Part shown: one piece after another, positions 37,102 to 46,273 of the stretch
Layout of the letters: the number at the start of each line of letters is the position of its first letter
Position numbering within the stretch: position 1 is the stretch's first letter
Origin: an uncultured Paracoccaceae bacterium
Lineage (GTDB): Bacteria > Pseudomonadota > Alphaproteobacteria > Rhodobacterales > Rhodobacteraceae
Assembly (NCBI GenBank): GCA_947492585.1
Contig: CANLND010000010.1
Coordinates: forward strand, 62,001-126,000
Reading direction: 5' to 3'
Length of the DNA: 64,000 bases
Program-made: the position numbers and the translations under genes
Notes under the pieces: generated by a model
The model's database searches: none
What the model saw: the letters and a program-made list of their open reading frames with translations, nothing else
Told to the model about the DNA's origin: nothing

Positions 37102-38334
37102 TTAGGCGAACAGATCGTGCGCCAACTCCAGTGCATCCACCAATATATCCACCTCAGCCTTGGTATTATACAACCCAAACGAGGCACGGCAGGTGGCGCT
37201 GACACCCAGATGTTCCATCAACGGACCCGCACAATGGTGGCCGGCGCGCACGGCGACGCCCTTTTTGTCGAGGATGGTTGAAATGTCATGGGCATGTGCC
37301 GCTCCGTCCAGGGTAAAGCTGAAAATAGCCGCCTTGCCAGGAGCGTGCCCCTGCACATTCAGCCAGTTCAGACCGGACAGTTTGCTTTGGGCATATTCCC
37401 GCAGCGCGGCTTCGTGCGCGGCGATGTTCTCCATGCCCAGCTCCATCATGTAGTCTAGCGCCACGCCAAAACCGATGGTTTGCACAATACCGGGGGTTCC
37501 GGCTTCAAATTTCATCGGCGCGTCGTTGTAGATCACCGCGTCTTTGGAGACTTCTTTGATCATGTCACCGCCGCCAATGAACGGGCGCATTTCGGCCAGG
37601 CGATCGGGGTGAATGTAGATCGCCCCCGATCCCGACGGACCATACAATTTGTGACCGGTGATCGCATAGAAATCACAGCCCAAATCCTGAACATCCACCG
37701 GCATGTGGACCGACCCTTGTGAGCCATCAACCAAGGTTGGGACACCGCGTGCACGCGCGCCAGCGGCGATGGATTTTACATCCACAATCGTGCCCAACAC
37801 GTTAGAGCATTGTGTGACGGCGATCAGCTTGGTGCGCGGCGTGATCGCATCCAGAACAGCCTGCGGGTCAAGGCTGCCATCCGCCGCGACATCCACCCAT
37901 TTGATCACCACGCCTTGGCGTTCGCGCAGGAAGTGCCACGGCACGATATTGGCGTGATGTTCCATCACCGACAGGATAATTTCATCCCCGGCTTCCAGCC
38001 GCGGCATTGCCCAGCTGTAGGCAATCAGATTGATGCCTTCGGTGGTGCCCGAGTTGAGCACGATATGGTCTTCGGAAGCAGCGTTCAAAAACCGTGCGAT
38101 GGTGCCACGCACCGCTTCGTACTTTTCAGTTGCGAGGTTCGAAAGGAAGTGTAAGCCCCTGTGAACATTTGCATATTCCTCGGCGTAACCGCGCGTAACC
38201 GCATCAATCACTGCCTGCGGTTTCTGAGCCGATGCCCCATTGTCCAGATAGGTGAGCGGCTTCCCATTCACCTTGCGGGACAGGATCGGGAAATCAGCCC
38301 GGATTTTTTCGACATCATACACGGAGTTTGTCAT
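37102..38334 (-). CDS. sufS: cysteine desulfurase SufS (group II)
   Basis: A 410-residue PLP enzyme that takes sulfur from cysteine for Fe-S cluster assembly. The PLP lysine is in AITGHKLYGPSG, the PLP-stacking His in MEHHANIVPW, and the catalytic Cys in RAGHHCAGPLMEHLG, the group II form that needs a SufE/SufU partner; none is seen in the window. AGGA lies 8 bp before the ATG. It is the last gene of the suf operon, which also encodes a group I desulfurase at its start. Confidence 0.95.
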   Translation of the reverse strand: MTNSVYDVEKIRADFPILSRKVNGKPLTYLDNGASAQKPQAVIDAVTRGYAEEYANVHRGLHFLSNLATEKYEAVRGTIARFLNAASEDHIVLNSGTTEGINLIAYSWAMPRLEAGDEIILSVMEHHANIVPWHFLRERQGVVIKWVDVAADGSLDPQAVLDAITPRTKLIAVTQCSNVLGTIVDVKSIAAGARARGVPTLVDGSQGSVHMPVDVQDLGCDFYAITGHKLYGPSGSGAIYIHPDRLAEMRPFIGGGDMIKEVSKDAVIYNDAPMKFEAGTPGIVQTIGFGVALDYMMELGMENIAAHEAALREYAQSKLSGLNWLNVQGHAPGKAAIFSFTLDGAAHAHDISTILDKKGVAVRAGHHCAGPLMEHLGVSATCRASFGLYNTKAEVDILVDALELAHDLFA

Positions 38335-38344
38335 GGAGTCTGTC

Positions 38345-38896
38345 CTAGGTCAGGCGCGAGACCAGCAGTATCACCAGTGAGAACACCAGAAGGCCTGCCA
38401 GCATTGTCACGCCAAATGCGCGCCATAGTGAGCCAAGTTTATGCACTTCGTTCACGAAATGCAGCGAGAGATAAAAAGCAAACAGCGCAACGACGATGCT
38501 CAGCAGGTCTGCGATACCTGCAATTGCAAAGCTGAGTACAGTCAGTGCACCGTGGGCCGCAACTTGCAGGAATTGCAGCCAGGACATGCAGACCAGCACC
38601 TGTAGGAACGTGCCCTGCCCGTGCATCCAGCGGCCACACAGGGTTGTGCTGCCAGCAAAGCTCAGTTGCAGCGCGACTGAGCTTAACAACATCGTAAACG
38701 GGGGAACCGCGCCAAACAGCGGATCCACGGTTGGTAACACCATCGCCTGTAACAGAAAAACGATAGTATAAAGCACTTGGACCAGTACAAAACCGGTCCA
38801 GATGGTTTGCGCAGACAGTTGCAGCCCCAACAGGCTGCGGCAGGCTTCCGCTGGTTCGGTCAGCGTTAGCGTGGTGAGGCGACGAAGATCAATCAT
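38345..38896 (-). CDS. YIP1-type multi-helix membrane protein
   Basis: A 183-residue protein with about five hydrophobic helices and an N-terminal LTEPAEACRSLLGLQLSA segment seen in YIP1-family proteins. Function is unknown. The start at 38896 overlaps the stop of the preceding gene (ATGA), so the pair is co-translated. A longer frame to 38959 runs inside that gene and is rejected. Its place between sufD and sufS suggests some link to Fe-S assembly or only shared transcription. Confidence 0.75.
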   Translation of the reverse strand: MIDLRRLTTLTLTEPAEACRSLLGLQLSAQTIWTGFVLVQVLYTIVFLLQAMVLPTVDPLFGAVPPFTMLLSSVALQLSFAGSTTLCGRWMHGQGTFLQVLVCMSWLQFLQVAAHGALTVLSFAIAGIADLLSIVVALFAFYLSLHFVNEVHKLGSLWRAFGVTMLAGLLVFSLVILLVSRLT

Positions 38897-39378
38897 GAGC
38901 GTGTCCAATATGCCTGACGCATGCAGGCAAACAGAAACCACAAAACTGCTGCACACCACAAGCCGCCAACAAAGCTAAGCTCCACGCCTGGACCAATAAA
39001 ACCGGCAACCAAACCATTGAGCAACATCAAGGGGCTCGCTGCCAGTACCGACCAGAACAGTGCCAGTCGCGCCTGATGGCTTGGTCCCTGCCCTTTGAGC
39101 AGACGTGCAATCGCGTGCAAGCCCAAGGCCAGCGCATACAGTAGCAAGGGCAACATAAACACCAACCCCATGAGCGCACCGCCCATGTCAGCGTTCAGGT
39201 CAGTGCCGTTAAGATGCGCCTCACGCGCCAGAGACGGCAAGCGTGCGATAAACATCAAACCACATCCGCCCATGGCAAAGGCCAGAAGACGGCTTTCGTG
39301 TGCGCCCATCGTCAGAAGCCGCGCCATTACCTGGCGCGGCGCCTTATAGGTCGCAAGTATATCGGTGGTGACCGGCAT
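38893..39378 (-). CDS. YIP1-type membrane protein, partner of the next gene
   Basis: A 161-residue protein with about four hydrophobic helices. The N-terminal TYKAPRQVMARLL segment resembles the corresponding region of YIP1-family proteins, so the two neighbours may be diverged relatives forming one complex. Its ATG shares one base with the sufD stop (TGATG). Function unknown. Confidence 0.7.
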   Translation of the reverse strand: MPVTTDILATYKAPRQVMARLLTMGAHESRLLAFAMGGCGLMFIARLPSLAREAHLNGTDLNADMGGALMGLVFMLPLLLYALALGLHAIARLLKGQGPSHQARLALFWSVLAASPLMLLNGLVAGFIGPGVELSFVGGLWCAAVLWFLFACMRQAYWTRS

Positions 39379-40658
39379 CAGCGACGACGGGCCATCCAGC
39401 CTTCCAGCCGGTTTACAATGGCGTCCGCAATAGCGTCGTCTTCGATCTCTTCGACCGCTTCCGCAAGGAACGACAGTGTCAGCAAATCGGTGGCTTCGCC
39501 CACAGGCACGCCACGCGAGCGGAGATAGAACAGCGCTTCTTCGTCGATCGCACCTGACGTGGAGCCGTGTGAACAGGCGACATCGTCAGCGTAGATTTCC
39601 AGCTCGGGCTTCGCAAGGAACTGGCTGTCATCGTCCAGCAGCAAAGACTGAGAAATTTGATATCCATCAGTCTTTTGCGCGCCTTCCTTCACCAAGATCT
39701 TGCCTTGGAATACGCCCGTCGCACCATTGCGCAGCACCTTTTTGAACACCTGACGGCTTTCACCGTTCAGGGCATCATGGGTGATGAACACAGTGTCGTC
39801 GTGGTGGAAATCACCATCGCCAACACAGGCACCGGCGACATGGGCCACCGCATCGTCGCCAGTGATCTCGATCACTTGATCGTTGCGGGTCAAGACGCCG
39901 TTTACCGTCAGTGTGAAGGATTTATAGACGGACTCGGTGCCCAAACGTGCAAACACATGGGTCGCCGCGCGACGTTCGTGATCGCGACCTTGGGCGCGCA
40001 CATGATGCAGCGTTCCGGTGTCAGCGATGTCGATTTCCATCACGTGGTTGAAGCGTGCCGCGGCGGGGCCGTTTTCCAGAATGGTCGCTTCGGCGCCAGC
40101 ATCAACCCGTACAACGTGGTGCAGGATCGCATCAGAGTTGGCATCCAAGTGCTTGTAAATAAAGCTAATTGGCTTTGAGGGTTTGCCCGTGACATGGATG
40201 GCGACGCCATCCGTGGCAAAGGCAGAGTTCAGTGCTGCCAATGGGCGTTCCACGGGGGTCTGGCCGCGTGCTTCGAGCACACCGTACAGGTCTGTTGCCC
40301 AATGAATATCCTTGGCTGCAAGTTCAACAAGGCGCTCAACCGAAACGCCTTCCAGCGTCAGGTCGTCAGAGGCATCCGCATCAAACACACCATCGACAAA
40401 CACGATCTTCAGCCGATCAAATTCGTCGAACATTGGCGCTTCGTCGGACACGAAGACCTCAGCCGTCGGAACTGCGGCATCGACCAGAGTGTCGGGACGG
40501 GTGTATTTCCAATATTCGTCCCGGCGGGTTGGCAGGCCCATGGTCTGGACCCGCGACAGCGCCGCCCGACGAGCCGCCATCAGGCAGCCCCCTTCGGGCA
40601 GCGACAGCGCGCTCAGGCGCGCCTCGGTTGCGGTTTGTTTCTGTTCGGGCAATGCCAT
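39378..40658 (-). CDS. sufD: Fe-S cluster assembly protein SufD
   Basis: A 426-residue beta-helix scaffold subunit of SufBC2D. The C-terminal core has ACSHGSTSGAIDEEALFYLRSRGVP, the signature shared with SufB, including the conserved Cys-Ser-His. The N-terminal part is helical. It acts in the cytoplasm with SufB and SufC to build clusters. Start and stop overlap the flanking genes by one base each (TAATG with sufC, TGATG downstream). Confidence 0.93.
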   Translation of the reverse strand: MALPEQKQTATEARLSALSLPEGGCLMAARRAALSRVQTMGLPTRRDEYWKYTRPDTLVDAAVPTAEVFVSDEAPMFDEFDRLKIVFVDGVFDADASDDLTLEGVSVERLVELAAKDIHWATDLYGVLEARGQTPVERPLAALNSAFATDGVAIHVTGKPSKPISFIYKHLDANSDAILHHVVRVDAGAEATILENGPAAARFNHVMEIDIADTGTLHHVRAQGRDHERRAATHVFARLGTESVYKSFTLTVNGVLTRNDQVIEITGDDAVAHVAGACVGDGDFHHDDTVFITHDALNGESRQVFKKVLRNGATGVFQGKILVKEGAQKTDGYQISQSLLLDDDSQFLAKPELEIYADDVACSHGSTSGAIDEEALFYLRSRGVPVGEATDLLTLSFLAEAVEEIEDDAIADAIVNRLEGWMARRR

Positions 40659-41416
40659 TACGCGTTCACCTCTGCCAGAATATCGGCGTAGCCGTTGTTT
40701 TCGACTTCCAGCGCCAGCTCGGGGCCACCGGTTTTGACGATGCGACCATCTGCCATGATGTGCACCACATCGGGTTTGATGTGGTCCAGAAGGCGCTGAT
40801 AGTGTGTGATAACCAAGAAACCACGACCTTCGTCGCGCAGCGCGTTGACGCCTTCGGCCACCAGTTTCATCGCATCGACGTCCAGACCGGAATCCGTTTC
40901 ATCAAGGATGCACATCTTTGGTTCCAGCATCGCCATCTGCAGGATCTCATTGCGCTTTTTCTCACCACCCGAGAAGCCCACGTTGACCGGGCGCTTCAGC
41001 ATGTCAGCGTCGATCTTCAGCGACTTCGCTTTTTCACGGACCAGTTTCAGGAAGTCACCAGCTGACAGCTCTTCTTCACCGCGCGCCTTGCGCTGTGCGT
41101 TCATCGCGGTGCGCAGGAATGTCATGTTGCCCACACCGGGGATTTCAACGGGGTATTGGAACGCCAGGAACAGGCCCGCGGCCGCGCGCTCTTCTGGCTC
41201 AGCGTCCAAGAGATCGGTGCCGTCCAGCACCGCTTCGCCGTCGGTGACTTCATAGCCATCGCGGCCCGACAGGACGTAAGACAGGGTCGACTTACCGGCG
41301 CCGTTTGGCCCCATGATCGCGTGCACTTTACCCGCTTCGACGGTCAGGTCGACGCCTTTGAGGATCTGCTTTTCCTCTTCTTCAAGTTTGACGTGCAAGT
41401 TTTTGATTTCGAGCAT
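40658..41416 (-). CDS. sufC: Fe-S cluster assembly ATPase SufC
   Basis: A 252-residue ABC-type ATPase. Walker A is GPNGAGKST near residue 36, the signature is FSGGEKKRNEI, Walker B is MCILDETDSGLD and the switch His is in VITHYQRLLDHI. The LDETDSGLD wording is diagnostic of SufC. GAGG lies 6 bp before the ATG. It follows the pyruvyl-transferase-like gene by 2 bp. Confidence 0.96.
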   Translation of the reverse strand: MLEIKNLHVKLEEEEKQILKGVDLTVEAGKVHAIMGPNGAGKSTLSYVLSGRDGYEVTDGEAVLDGTDLLDAEPEERAAAGLFLAFQYPVEIPGVGNMTFLRTAMNAQRKARGEEELSAGDFLKLVREKAKSLKIDADMLKRPVNVGFSGGEKKRNEILQMAMLEPKMCILDETDSGLDVDAMKLVAEGVNALRDEGRGFLVITHYQRLLDHIKPDVVHIMADGRIVKTGGPELALEVENNGYADILAEVNA

Positions 41417-41418
41417 TT

Positions 41419-42306
41419 TTAACCTCGTGGAGTGTCAGTTTGGGTTGCGTCGATTTCGACCGCAACAGCATCTGTTGATGCGCGCAAAGGCGCAGGGAAT
41501 GTGGTGTGCAGGGCAGCTTGGGCCGCTGCTATGGCATCCGCATAGGGCAACCGTCCTGCGGGCGACAATCGCCGCAAATGATCGCCAAGATCCGCCCACG
41601 GCAGGGGCACGGACAATGGGCGCTCAATCGCGGCGGCGTAATCGTAATAGGGCAACAATGGCACATCGCCCGGATCCATCCAGGTTGAGGACACGCCATA
41701 GGCGTCAGCTGCGATCAACCCATTCAGAGCGGAGGTGTAGATATGGGCACATGACGCAACCTGTGCGCATACCGTTTCGGCGGATTGGCGTACGTCGATC
41801 AGAATAAGCCGAGGGTCACGCGCCGCCAGCGCAACAAGTTCGGGGCTGTCACAGTGATCCCCGTCAGGAACAAGCCCGATTTGGTCTTGTTGCGTTGCGT
41901 TAAATCCCAAGGCTTCCGCAATCAGCAGGCCCGGATCGCCAAATTGACGGCTGGACACCCCCAAAAGTGCGGCGGTCACAGGCCCGCGGACAAGCGCTAT
42001 GTCGACATTGCGCACAAAACTGGCATCAACGGGATGCAGTAGACCACTGCCCCAGATGATTGGGCGGGCGCCATTGGCATGCGGACGCATGAAAATGCGC
42101 GCCGCGACCTGTAGGATTGACCCAGCAGCATACAGCGACGCATAGGCCGGCCCGTCGTGCTGCACCACACGGTCGGCGGCGTATCCGGTGACAAGTCGCG
42201 ACAGGTCACCGCTGAAATGGTTTTCAGTGGGTTGCCAATATAGGGTGATCGGATCTGCGTTAGTTTCGGTAGACAACTGCGGGAAGCTCGGGTTCGGCAG
42301 GGTCAT
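41419..42306 (-). CDS. polysaccharide pyruvyl transferase-like protein
   Basis: A 295-residue protein resembling polysaccharide pyruvyl transferases such as ExoV, which add pyruvate ketals to surface sugars. Supporting motifs are YWQPTENHFSGDLS near the start, IIWGSGLL, VDIALVRGPVTAALLG and QFGDPGLLIAEALG. The N-terminal half fits best. No other polysaccharide gene is nearby; it sits inside the suf operon between a small membrane protein gene, which it overlaps by 47 bp, and sufC. GGGGAG lies 9 bp before the ATG. Confidence 0.75.
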   Translation of the reverse strand: MTLPNPSFPQLSTETNADPITLYWQPTENHFSGDLSRLVTGYAADRVVQHDGPAYASLYAAGSILQVAARIFMRPHANGARPIIWGSGLLHPVDASFVRNVDIALVRGPVTAALLGVSSRQFGDPGLLIAEALGFNATQQDQIGLVPDGDHCDSPELVALAARDPRLILIDVRQSAETVCAQVASCAHIYTSALNGLIAADAYGVSSTWMDPGDVPLLPYYDYAAAIERPLSVPLPWADLGDHLRRLSPAGRLPYADAIAAAQAALHTTFPAPLRASTDAVAVEIDATQTDTPRG

Positions 42307-42817
42307 GGGCGGGCGCTCCCCACGTCAGAGGAATGTATTGCCCGGCAACTAACAACGAGTTTGGAACGCCGTTTTGTTGTTGGTGATAAACCCAAGTTGG
42401 CGAGAGGAGCGCGGCCATCGGGCCTGGTGCCCAAAATGCCAGATTGTGCATGCCAAACGCCATTAAGGTCACGCCGATGCTTTGTGCTGCGTTGTATTCC
42501 GGGTCTTTCAATTGCAGCGCATTCCGAATGGCCCAGCTGACGGCCAATGAAATCGCGAGATCGGTCAGTATTGACGAGACGCTCGATGTGTTCAGATCGC
42601 CAATCAACTGCATCCGCACGTAACGGACGATAAACAGCACCAGCACGCCGGACACCAATGCGCCTAGCAGTGCCAATACATAGCGTGCGCGGCTGTCGTG
42701 ACCTAGCAGCCCGGCCTTGTCCTGTCTGTGCTGTTGCCGCTCTTCGGCTGCGTCTTGATGTGCGGTGTTGATGCGGTTGAGCCGGGCCTGAAAATCGTCC
42801 TGAGGCGAATTGGTCAT
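42260..42817 (-). CDS. small membrane protein of unknown function in suf operon
   Basis: A 185-residue protein. Residues 1-45 are polar and rich in Gln, Arg and Glu, possibly coiled; hydrophobic segments lie near 47-68, 80-95 and 115-135. The C-terminal tail has VYHQQQNGVPNSLLVAGQYIPLTWG. No family is recognised. The ATG at 42817 is preferred to an upstream frame rich in Arg and Cys. Its end overlaps the next gene by 47 bp, so both frames are used there. Confidence 0.6.
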   Translation of the reverse strand: MTNSPQDDFQARLNRINTAHQDAAEERQQHRQDKAGLLGHDSRARYVLALLGALVSGVLVLFIVRYVRMQLIGDLNTSSVSSILTDLAISLAVSWAIRNALQLKDPEYNAAQSIGVTLMAFGMHNLAFWAPGPMAALLSPTWVYHQQQNGVPNSLLVAGQYIPLTWGAPAHDPAEPELPAVVYRN

Positions 42818-42945
42818 CAATAGTGTCCGTGCATAAATACACGAACACCTGTACCGCTTCGCGCGGTATGCGCGCAATCATGAACTGCCCACATTCGATG
42901 CGAGCGGTCATGGATTGGAATAGCGGAGGCATCAACATTTCGACG

Positions 42946-43260
42946 TCACCCCAGAACCACGGCAGTGCCGCTGGCCGAGACCATCAACATGGAGTCTGCG
43001 ATGACTTCGTAATCGAGATCTACGCCCACCACCGCGGTGGCACCGACCGCATAGGCGCGCTGTTCCAGCTCGGCCAAGGCCGTTTCGCGCGCGTCCTGCA
43101 GCTTGCTTTCATAAGCGCCAGAGCGGCCGCCGACGATGTCCGTGACCGAGGCAAAGAAATCCCGCACCACATTGGCGCCCATGATGGCTTCACCGACCAC
43201 GATGCCTTTGTATTCGGCGATCTGGTGACCTTCGACAGAGTTTGTGGTTGTGATGATCAT
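42946..43260 (-). CDS. YbjQ/UPF0145 family heavy-metal-binding-type protein
   Basis: A 104-residue protein with the family's [21 protein letters not shown] start, GARSGAYE-like [11 protein letters not shown] and the [13 protein letters not shown] strand. Members form pentamers and have no proven role, though named for possible metal binding. The start at 43260 has GGGAG 11 bp upstream; a longer frame to 43350 overlaps the preceding gene. It is 4 bp after that gene. Confidence 0.85.
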   Translation of the reverse strand: MIITTTNSVEGHQIAEYKGIVVGEAIMGANVVRDFFASVTDIVGGRSGAYESKLQDARETALAELEQRAYAVGATAVVGVDLDYEVIADSMLMVSASGTAVVLG

Positions 43261-43264
43261 TGCG

Positions 43265-43663
43265 TCATTTGCTCCCGGCTTGGGTAAATGTTGGTGTTGG
43301 GTCTTGCCCCCAACACTCCGGCCATTCTTCAAAGTATCCTGCACCATCAATGCCTACTGAGAAGAGCTTGATGGAAATCGGCTTCTCAGTCATCGGTGAA
43401 CCACCCATAGAGCGCGACAAAAACAAAAATTCCGCCGGATCTGGAAACCCAAAGTGAAGTGCGCTGTAGACATACCAAACTTTGCCGTCTTGCTTGGCCA
43501 AAGCCAAAAGCTCTCGGTTGATCTCATGCTCGATCTCGCGAAAGTATTGGCGTTCAGTCGCAGTTGGGTTCCGCCAAGATGCACACATGGCAAAGCATTT
43601 TTCAAAAACGGCAACCCGTTCTTTTGAAATGCTTTTGTTGTTCATCTTGGCGGCCAATGACAT
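43265..43663 (-). CDS. hypothetical protein following sufB
   Basis: A 132-residue soluble protein not recognised. It has several aromatic stretches ([27 protein letters not shown]) and three cysteines, no signal peptide or membrane helix. It starts 2 bp after the sufB stop and ends 4 bp before the ybjQ-type gene, so it belongs to the suf transcript. Its codon use and base composition seem more AT-rich than sufB. A second ATG six codons in is possible. Confidence 0.6.
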   Translation of the reverse strand: MSLAAKMNNKSISKERVAVFEKCFAMCASWRNPTATERQYFREIEHEINRELLALAKQDGKVWYVYSALHFGFPDPAEFLFLSRSMGGSPMTEKPISIKLFSVGIDGAGYFEEWPECWGQDPTPTFTQAGSK

Positions 43664-43665
43664 GG

Positions 43666-45186
43666 TTACCCCACCGAACCTTCAAGGCTGATCGCAACCA
43701 GCTGCTGTGCTTCCATGGCGAACTCCATCGGCAGGGCTTGCAGCACTTCTTTGCAGAAGCCGTTGACCACCAGCGCCACAGCCTCTTCTTCGTCCATGCC
43801 GCGCTGGCGGCAGTAGAAGAGCTGATCATCATCCACCTTGGAGGTGGTCGCTTCGTGCTCAACGCGGGAAGAATTGTTCTTCACCTCGATGTAAGGCACC
43901 GTATGCGCACCACATTCTGACCCGATCAGCAAGCTGTCGCACTGGGTGTAGTTGCGGCTTTCCTTGGCCTTGGGGTGCATCGAAACCAGACCACGGTAGG
44001 TGTTCTGGGCCTTACCGGCCGAGATGCCCTTGGACACGATCCGCGACTTGGTGTTTTTCCCAAGGTGGATCATTTTGGTGCCGGTGTCGGCTTGCTGGTA
44101 GTTGTTGGTGATCGCGATGGAATAAAACTCACCCTGGCTTTCCTCACCGCGCAGGATGCACGAGGGGTATTTCCAGGTCACGGCAGAACCGGTTTCAACC
44201 TGCGTCCACATGATTTTGGAGCGATCACCGCGGCAATCGGCACGTTTGGTCACAAAGTTGTAAATTCCGCCCTTGCCCTCTTCATCACCAGGGAACCAGT
44301 TCTGAACGGTAGAATATTTCACTTCGGCGTCTTCTTCGATGATGATCTCAACCACAGCAGCGTGCAGCTGCGCGGTGTCGCGCTGTGGTGCAGTACAGCC
44401 TTCGAGATAAGACACATACGAACCTTTGTCGGCGATGATCAGCGTGCGCTCAAACTGCCCTGTGTTTTCTGCATTGATGCGGAAATAGGTCGACAGCTCC
44501 ATTGGGCAACGGGTGTTTGGCGGGATGTAAACAAACGAACCATCCGAAAACACAGCTGAGTTCAGCGTGGCGTAATAGTTGTCTGTGACCGGAACCACGG
44601 TGCCGAGATATTTTTTGACCAGCTCGGGATGCTCACGGATCGCTTCCGAGATCGAGCAGAAGATCACGCCTGCTTTTTTCAGCTCGGCCTGAAACGTGGT
44701 GCCGACGGAAACGGAATCAAACACAGCGTCAACCGCAACCTTGCGGCCTTCGGCTGGCATGTCTTCCGCGCCTTCGACGCCTGCCAAAATCATCTGCTCT
44801 TTCAACGGGATGCCAAGCTTTTCGTAAGTGGCGAGCAGCTTGGGGTCGACGTCTTCGATCGACTTTGGCTTTTCTTCCATCGATTTGGGACGGGCATAAT
44901 AATACTGGTCCTGAAAATCGATTTCAGGATAGCTGACCATTGCCCAATCTGGCTCATCCATCTTTTCCCAACGTTGGAACGCTTGCAGACGCCATTCGGT
45001 CATCCACTCGGGCTCTTCGTTTTTGGAGGAAATCAAGCGGACAATATCAGGGTTCACGCCTTTGGGCGCGTATTCCATTTCGATATCGGTGTCCCAGCCA
45101 TATTTATATGTGCTGATCGCAGCCACCGCATCCACGGTCTCCTGATCAACACCATCCTTGACTTGGGTCTGGTCCAAAGCGGCCAT
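43666..45186 (-). CDS. sufB: Fe-S cluster assembly protein SufB
   Basis: A 506-residue scaffold protein on which clusters form with SufC and SufD. Family segments are visible along the length: [17 protein letters not shown] near the start, [52 protein letters not shown], and [20 protein letters not shown] near the end. GGAG lies 6 bp upstream of the ATG. It follows the group I desulfurase gene. Confidence 0.97.
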   Translation of the reverse strand: MAALDQTQVKDGVDQETVDAVAAISTYKYGWDTDIEMEYAPKGVNPDIVRLISSKNEEPEWMTEWRLQAFQRWEKMDEPDWAMVSYPEIDFQDQYYYARPKSMEEKPKSIEDVDPKLLATYEKLGIPLKEQMILAGVEGAEDMPAEGRKVAVDAVFDSVSVGTTFQAELKKAGVIFCSISEAIREHPELVKKYLGTVVPVTDNYYATLNSAVFSDGSFVYIPPNTRCPMELSTYFRINAENTGQFERTLIIADKGSYVSYLEGCTAPQRDTAQLHAAVVEIIIEEDAEVKYSTVQNWFPGDEEGKGGIYNFVTKRADCRGDRSKIMWTQVETGSAVTWKYPSCILRGEESQGEFYSIAITNNYQQADTGTKMIHLGKNTKSRIVSKGISAGKAQNTYRGLVSMHPKAKESRNYTQCDSLLIGSECGAHTVPYIEVKNNSSRVEHEATTSKVDDDQLFYCRQRGMDEEEAVALVVNGFCKEVLQALPMEFAMEAQQLVAISLEGSVG

Positions 45187-45204
45187 GGTCGTCTCCTAAC
45201 ATCG

Positions 45205-46251
45205 TCACGCCATACGGGCGCGGTGTTTCTTTTCTTTTTGCAGCCACGTTTCCGCAAACCGCATTACATCATCTTCGGTCGTATCAGGCCCCAACGAGAC
45301 CCGGATCGCGCATTGCGCTACGTCTTCACTATATCCCATCGCCGTAAGGACGGCGCTGGCGCGCACCTTACCGCTTGAGCAGGCGCTGCCGGCACTGATG
45401 GCAAACCCTGCCAGATCCATCTGCATGACTTGGGTTTCGCCCTTCCAGCCCGGTGTCGCGAAACACAGGGTGTTTGGCAAGCGGCGCGCGTCTTTGCCGA
45501 TAAAAATACTCTCAGATGCACCTTCTACAAGTGCCATTTCTAGAATATTTCTAAATTGTTCAGTTTTCTCCCAAACCCCATTGGCCAGATCCTGTGCCGC
45601 TGCTTCAGCTGCGGCCCCAAAGCCCGCGATTCCAATGACATTTTCAGTTCCAGAGCGGCGCCCCATCTCCTGGCCCCCGCCCTTGATCTGGGGAGGGATA
45701 TCGGTGCCACGTTTCATCACAACGGCACCGATCCCCTTGGGGCCGCCCAGTTTGTGTGCCGAAATCAGCGCCGCCGTGGCGCCCATCCAGTTGAAGGCCA
45801 CCGGCAGTTTGCCAAACGCCTGCGTGGCATCCGTCAGCGCCAGCCCGTCCGGCAATGTCTGCACAATGCCGGTTTCTGAATTGGCCAGCTGCACGGTGCT
45901 GCGCGCGGCTTCGGTAATCATTACTGCGCCGGAGGCAGCGGTGTGCAAATCCTCAACAGCCCATGCGCGGATCGCATCATGTTCAATCGCCGATGCATGC
46001 AACGGGCCCATGGCAGACATCGCCAACGCGGCCCCCTCGGTGGAGCCGGACGTGAACACCAAATCAGCCCCGTCAGCGCCAAACGCCGTGGCGATTTTCT
46101 GGCGGGCCTTTTCTACAATGGATTTGGCAGCGCGCCCTTCGGCATGAACCGAAGACGGATTGCCCACCGCATCCATTGCCGCAATCATGGCTGTGCGCAC
46201 TTGGGGGCGCAATGGCGTTGTTGCGTTGTGATCCAGATAAACACGTTTCAT
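45205..46251 (-). CDS. cysteine desulfurase, NifS/IscS-like (group I)
   Basis: A 348-residue PLP enzyme. It begins VYLDHNATTPLRP, has the PLP lysine in ISAHKLGGPKGIGA and the catalytic Cys in SAGSACSSGKVRAS, the mobile-loop form of group I enzymes. It is shorter than E. coli IscS (about 404 residues) because the C-terminal end that meets IscU is short. Position directly after iscR and before sufB makes it a second sulfur donor for the same operon. Confidence 0.92.
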   Translation of the reverse strand: MKRVYLDHNATTPLRPQVRTAMIAAMDAVGNPSSVHAEGRAAKSIVEKARQKIATAFGADGADLVFTSGSTEGAALAMSAMGPLHASAIEHDAIRAWAVEDLHTAASGAVMITEAARSTVQLANSETGIVQTLPDGLALTDATQAFGKLPVAFNWMGATAALISAHKLGGPKGIGAVVMKRGTDIPPQIKGGGQEMGRRSGTENVIGIAGFGAAAEAAAQDLANGVWEKTEQFRNILEMALVEGASESIFIGKDARRLPNTLCFATPGWKGETQVMQMDLAGFAISAGSACSSGKVRASAVLTAMGYSEDVAQCAIRVSLGPDTTEDDVMRFAETWLQKEKKHRARMA

Positions 46252-46273
46252 AATTTCAGTGCCTTACGTGTCT

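Noticed and set aside
42303-42938. Alternative minus-strand frame over the small membrane protein gene
   Set aside because: It is Arg/Gln-rich without hydrophobic pattern; the other frame encodes clear membrane helices and a better start.
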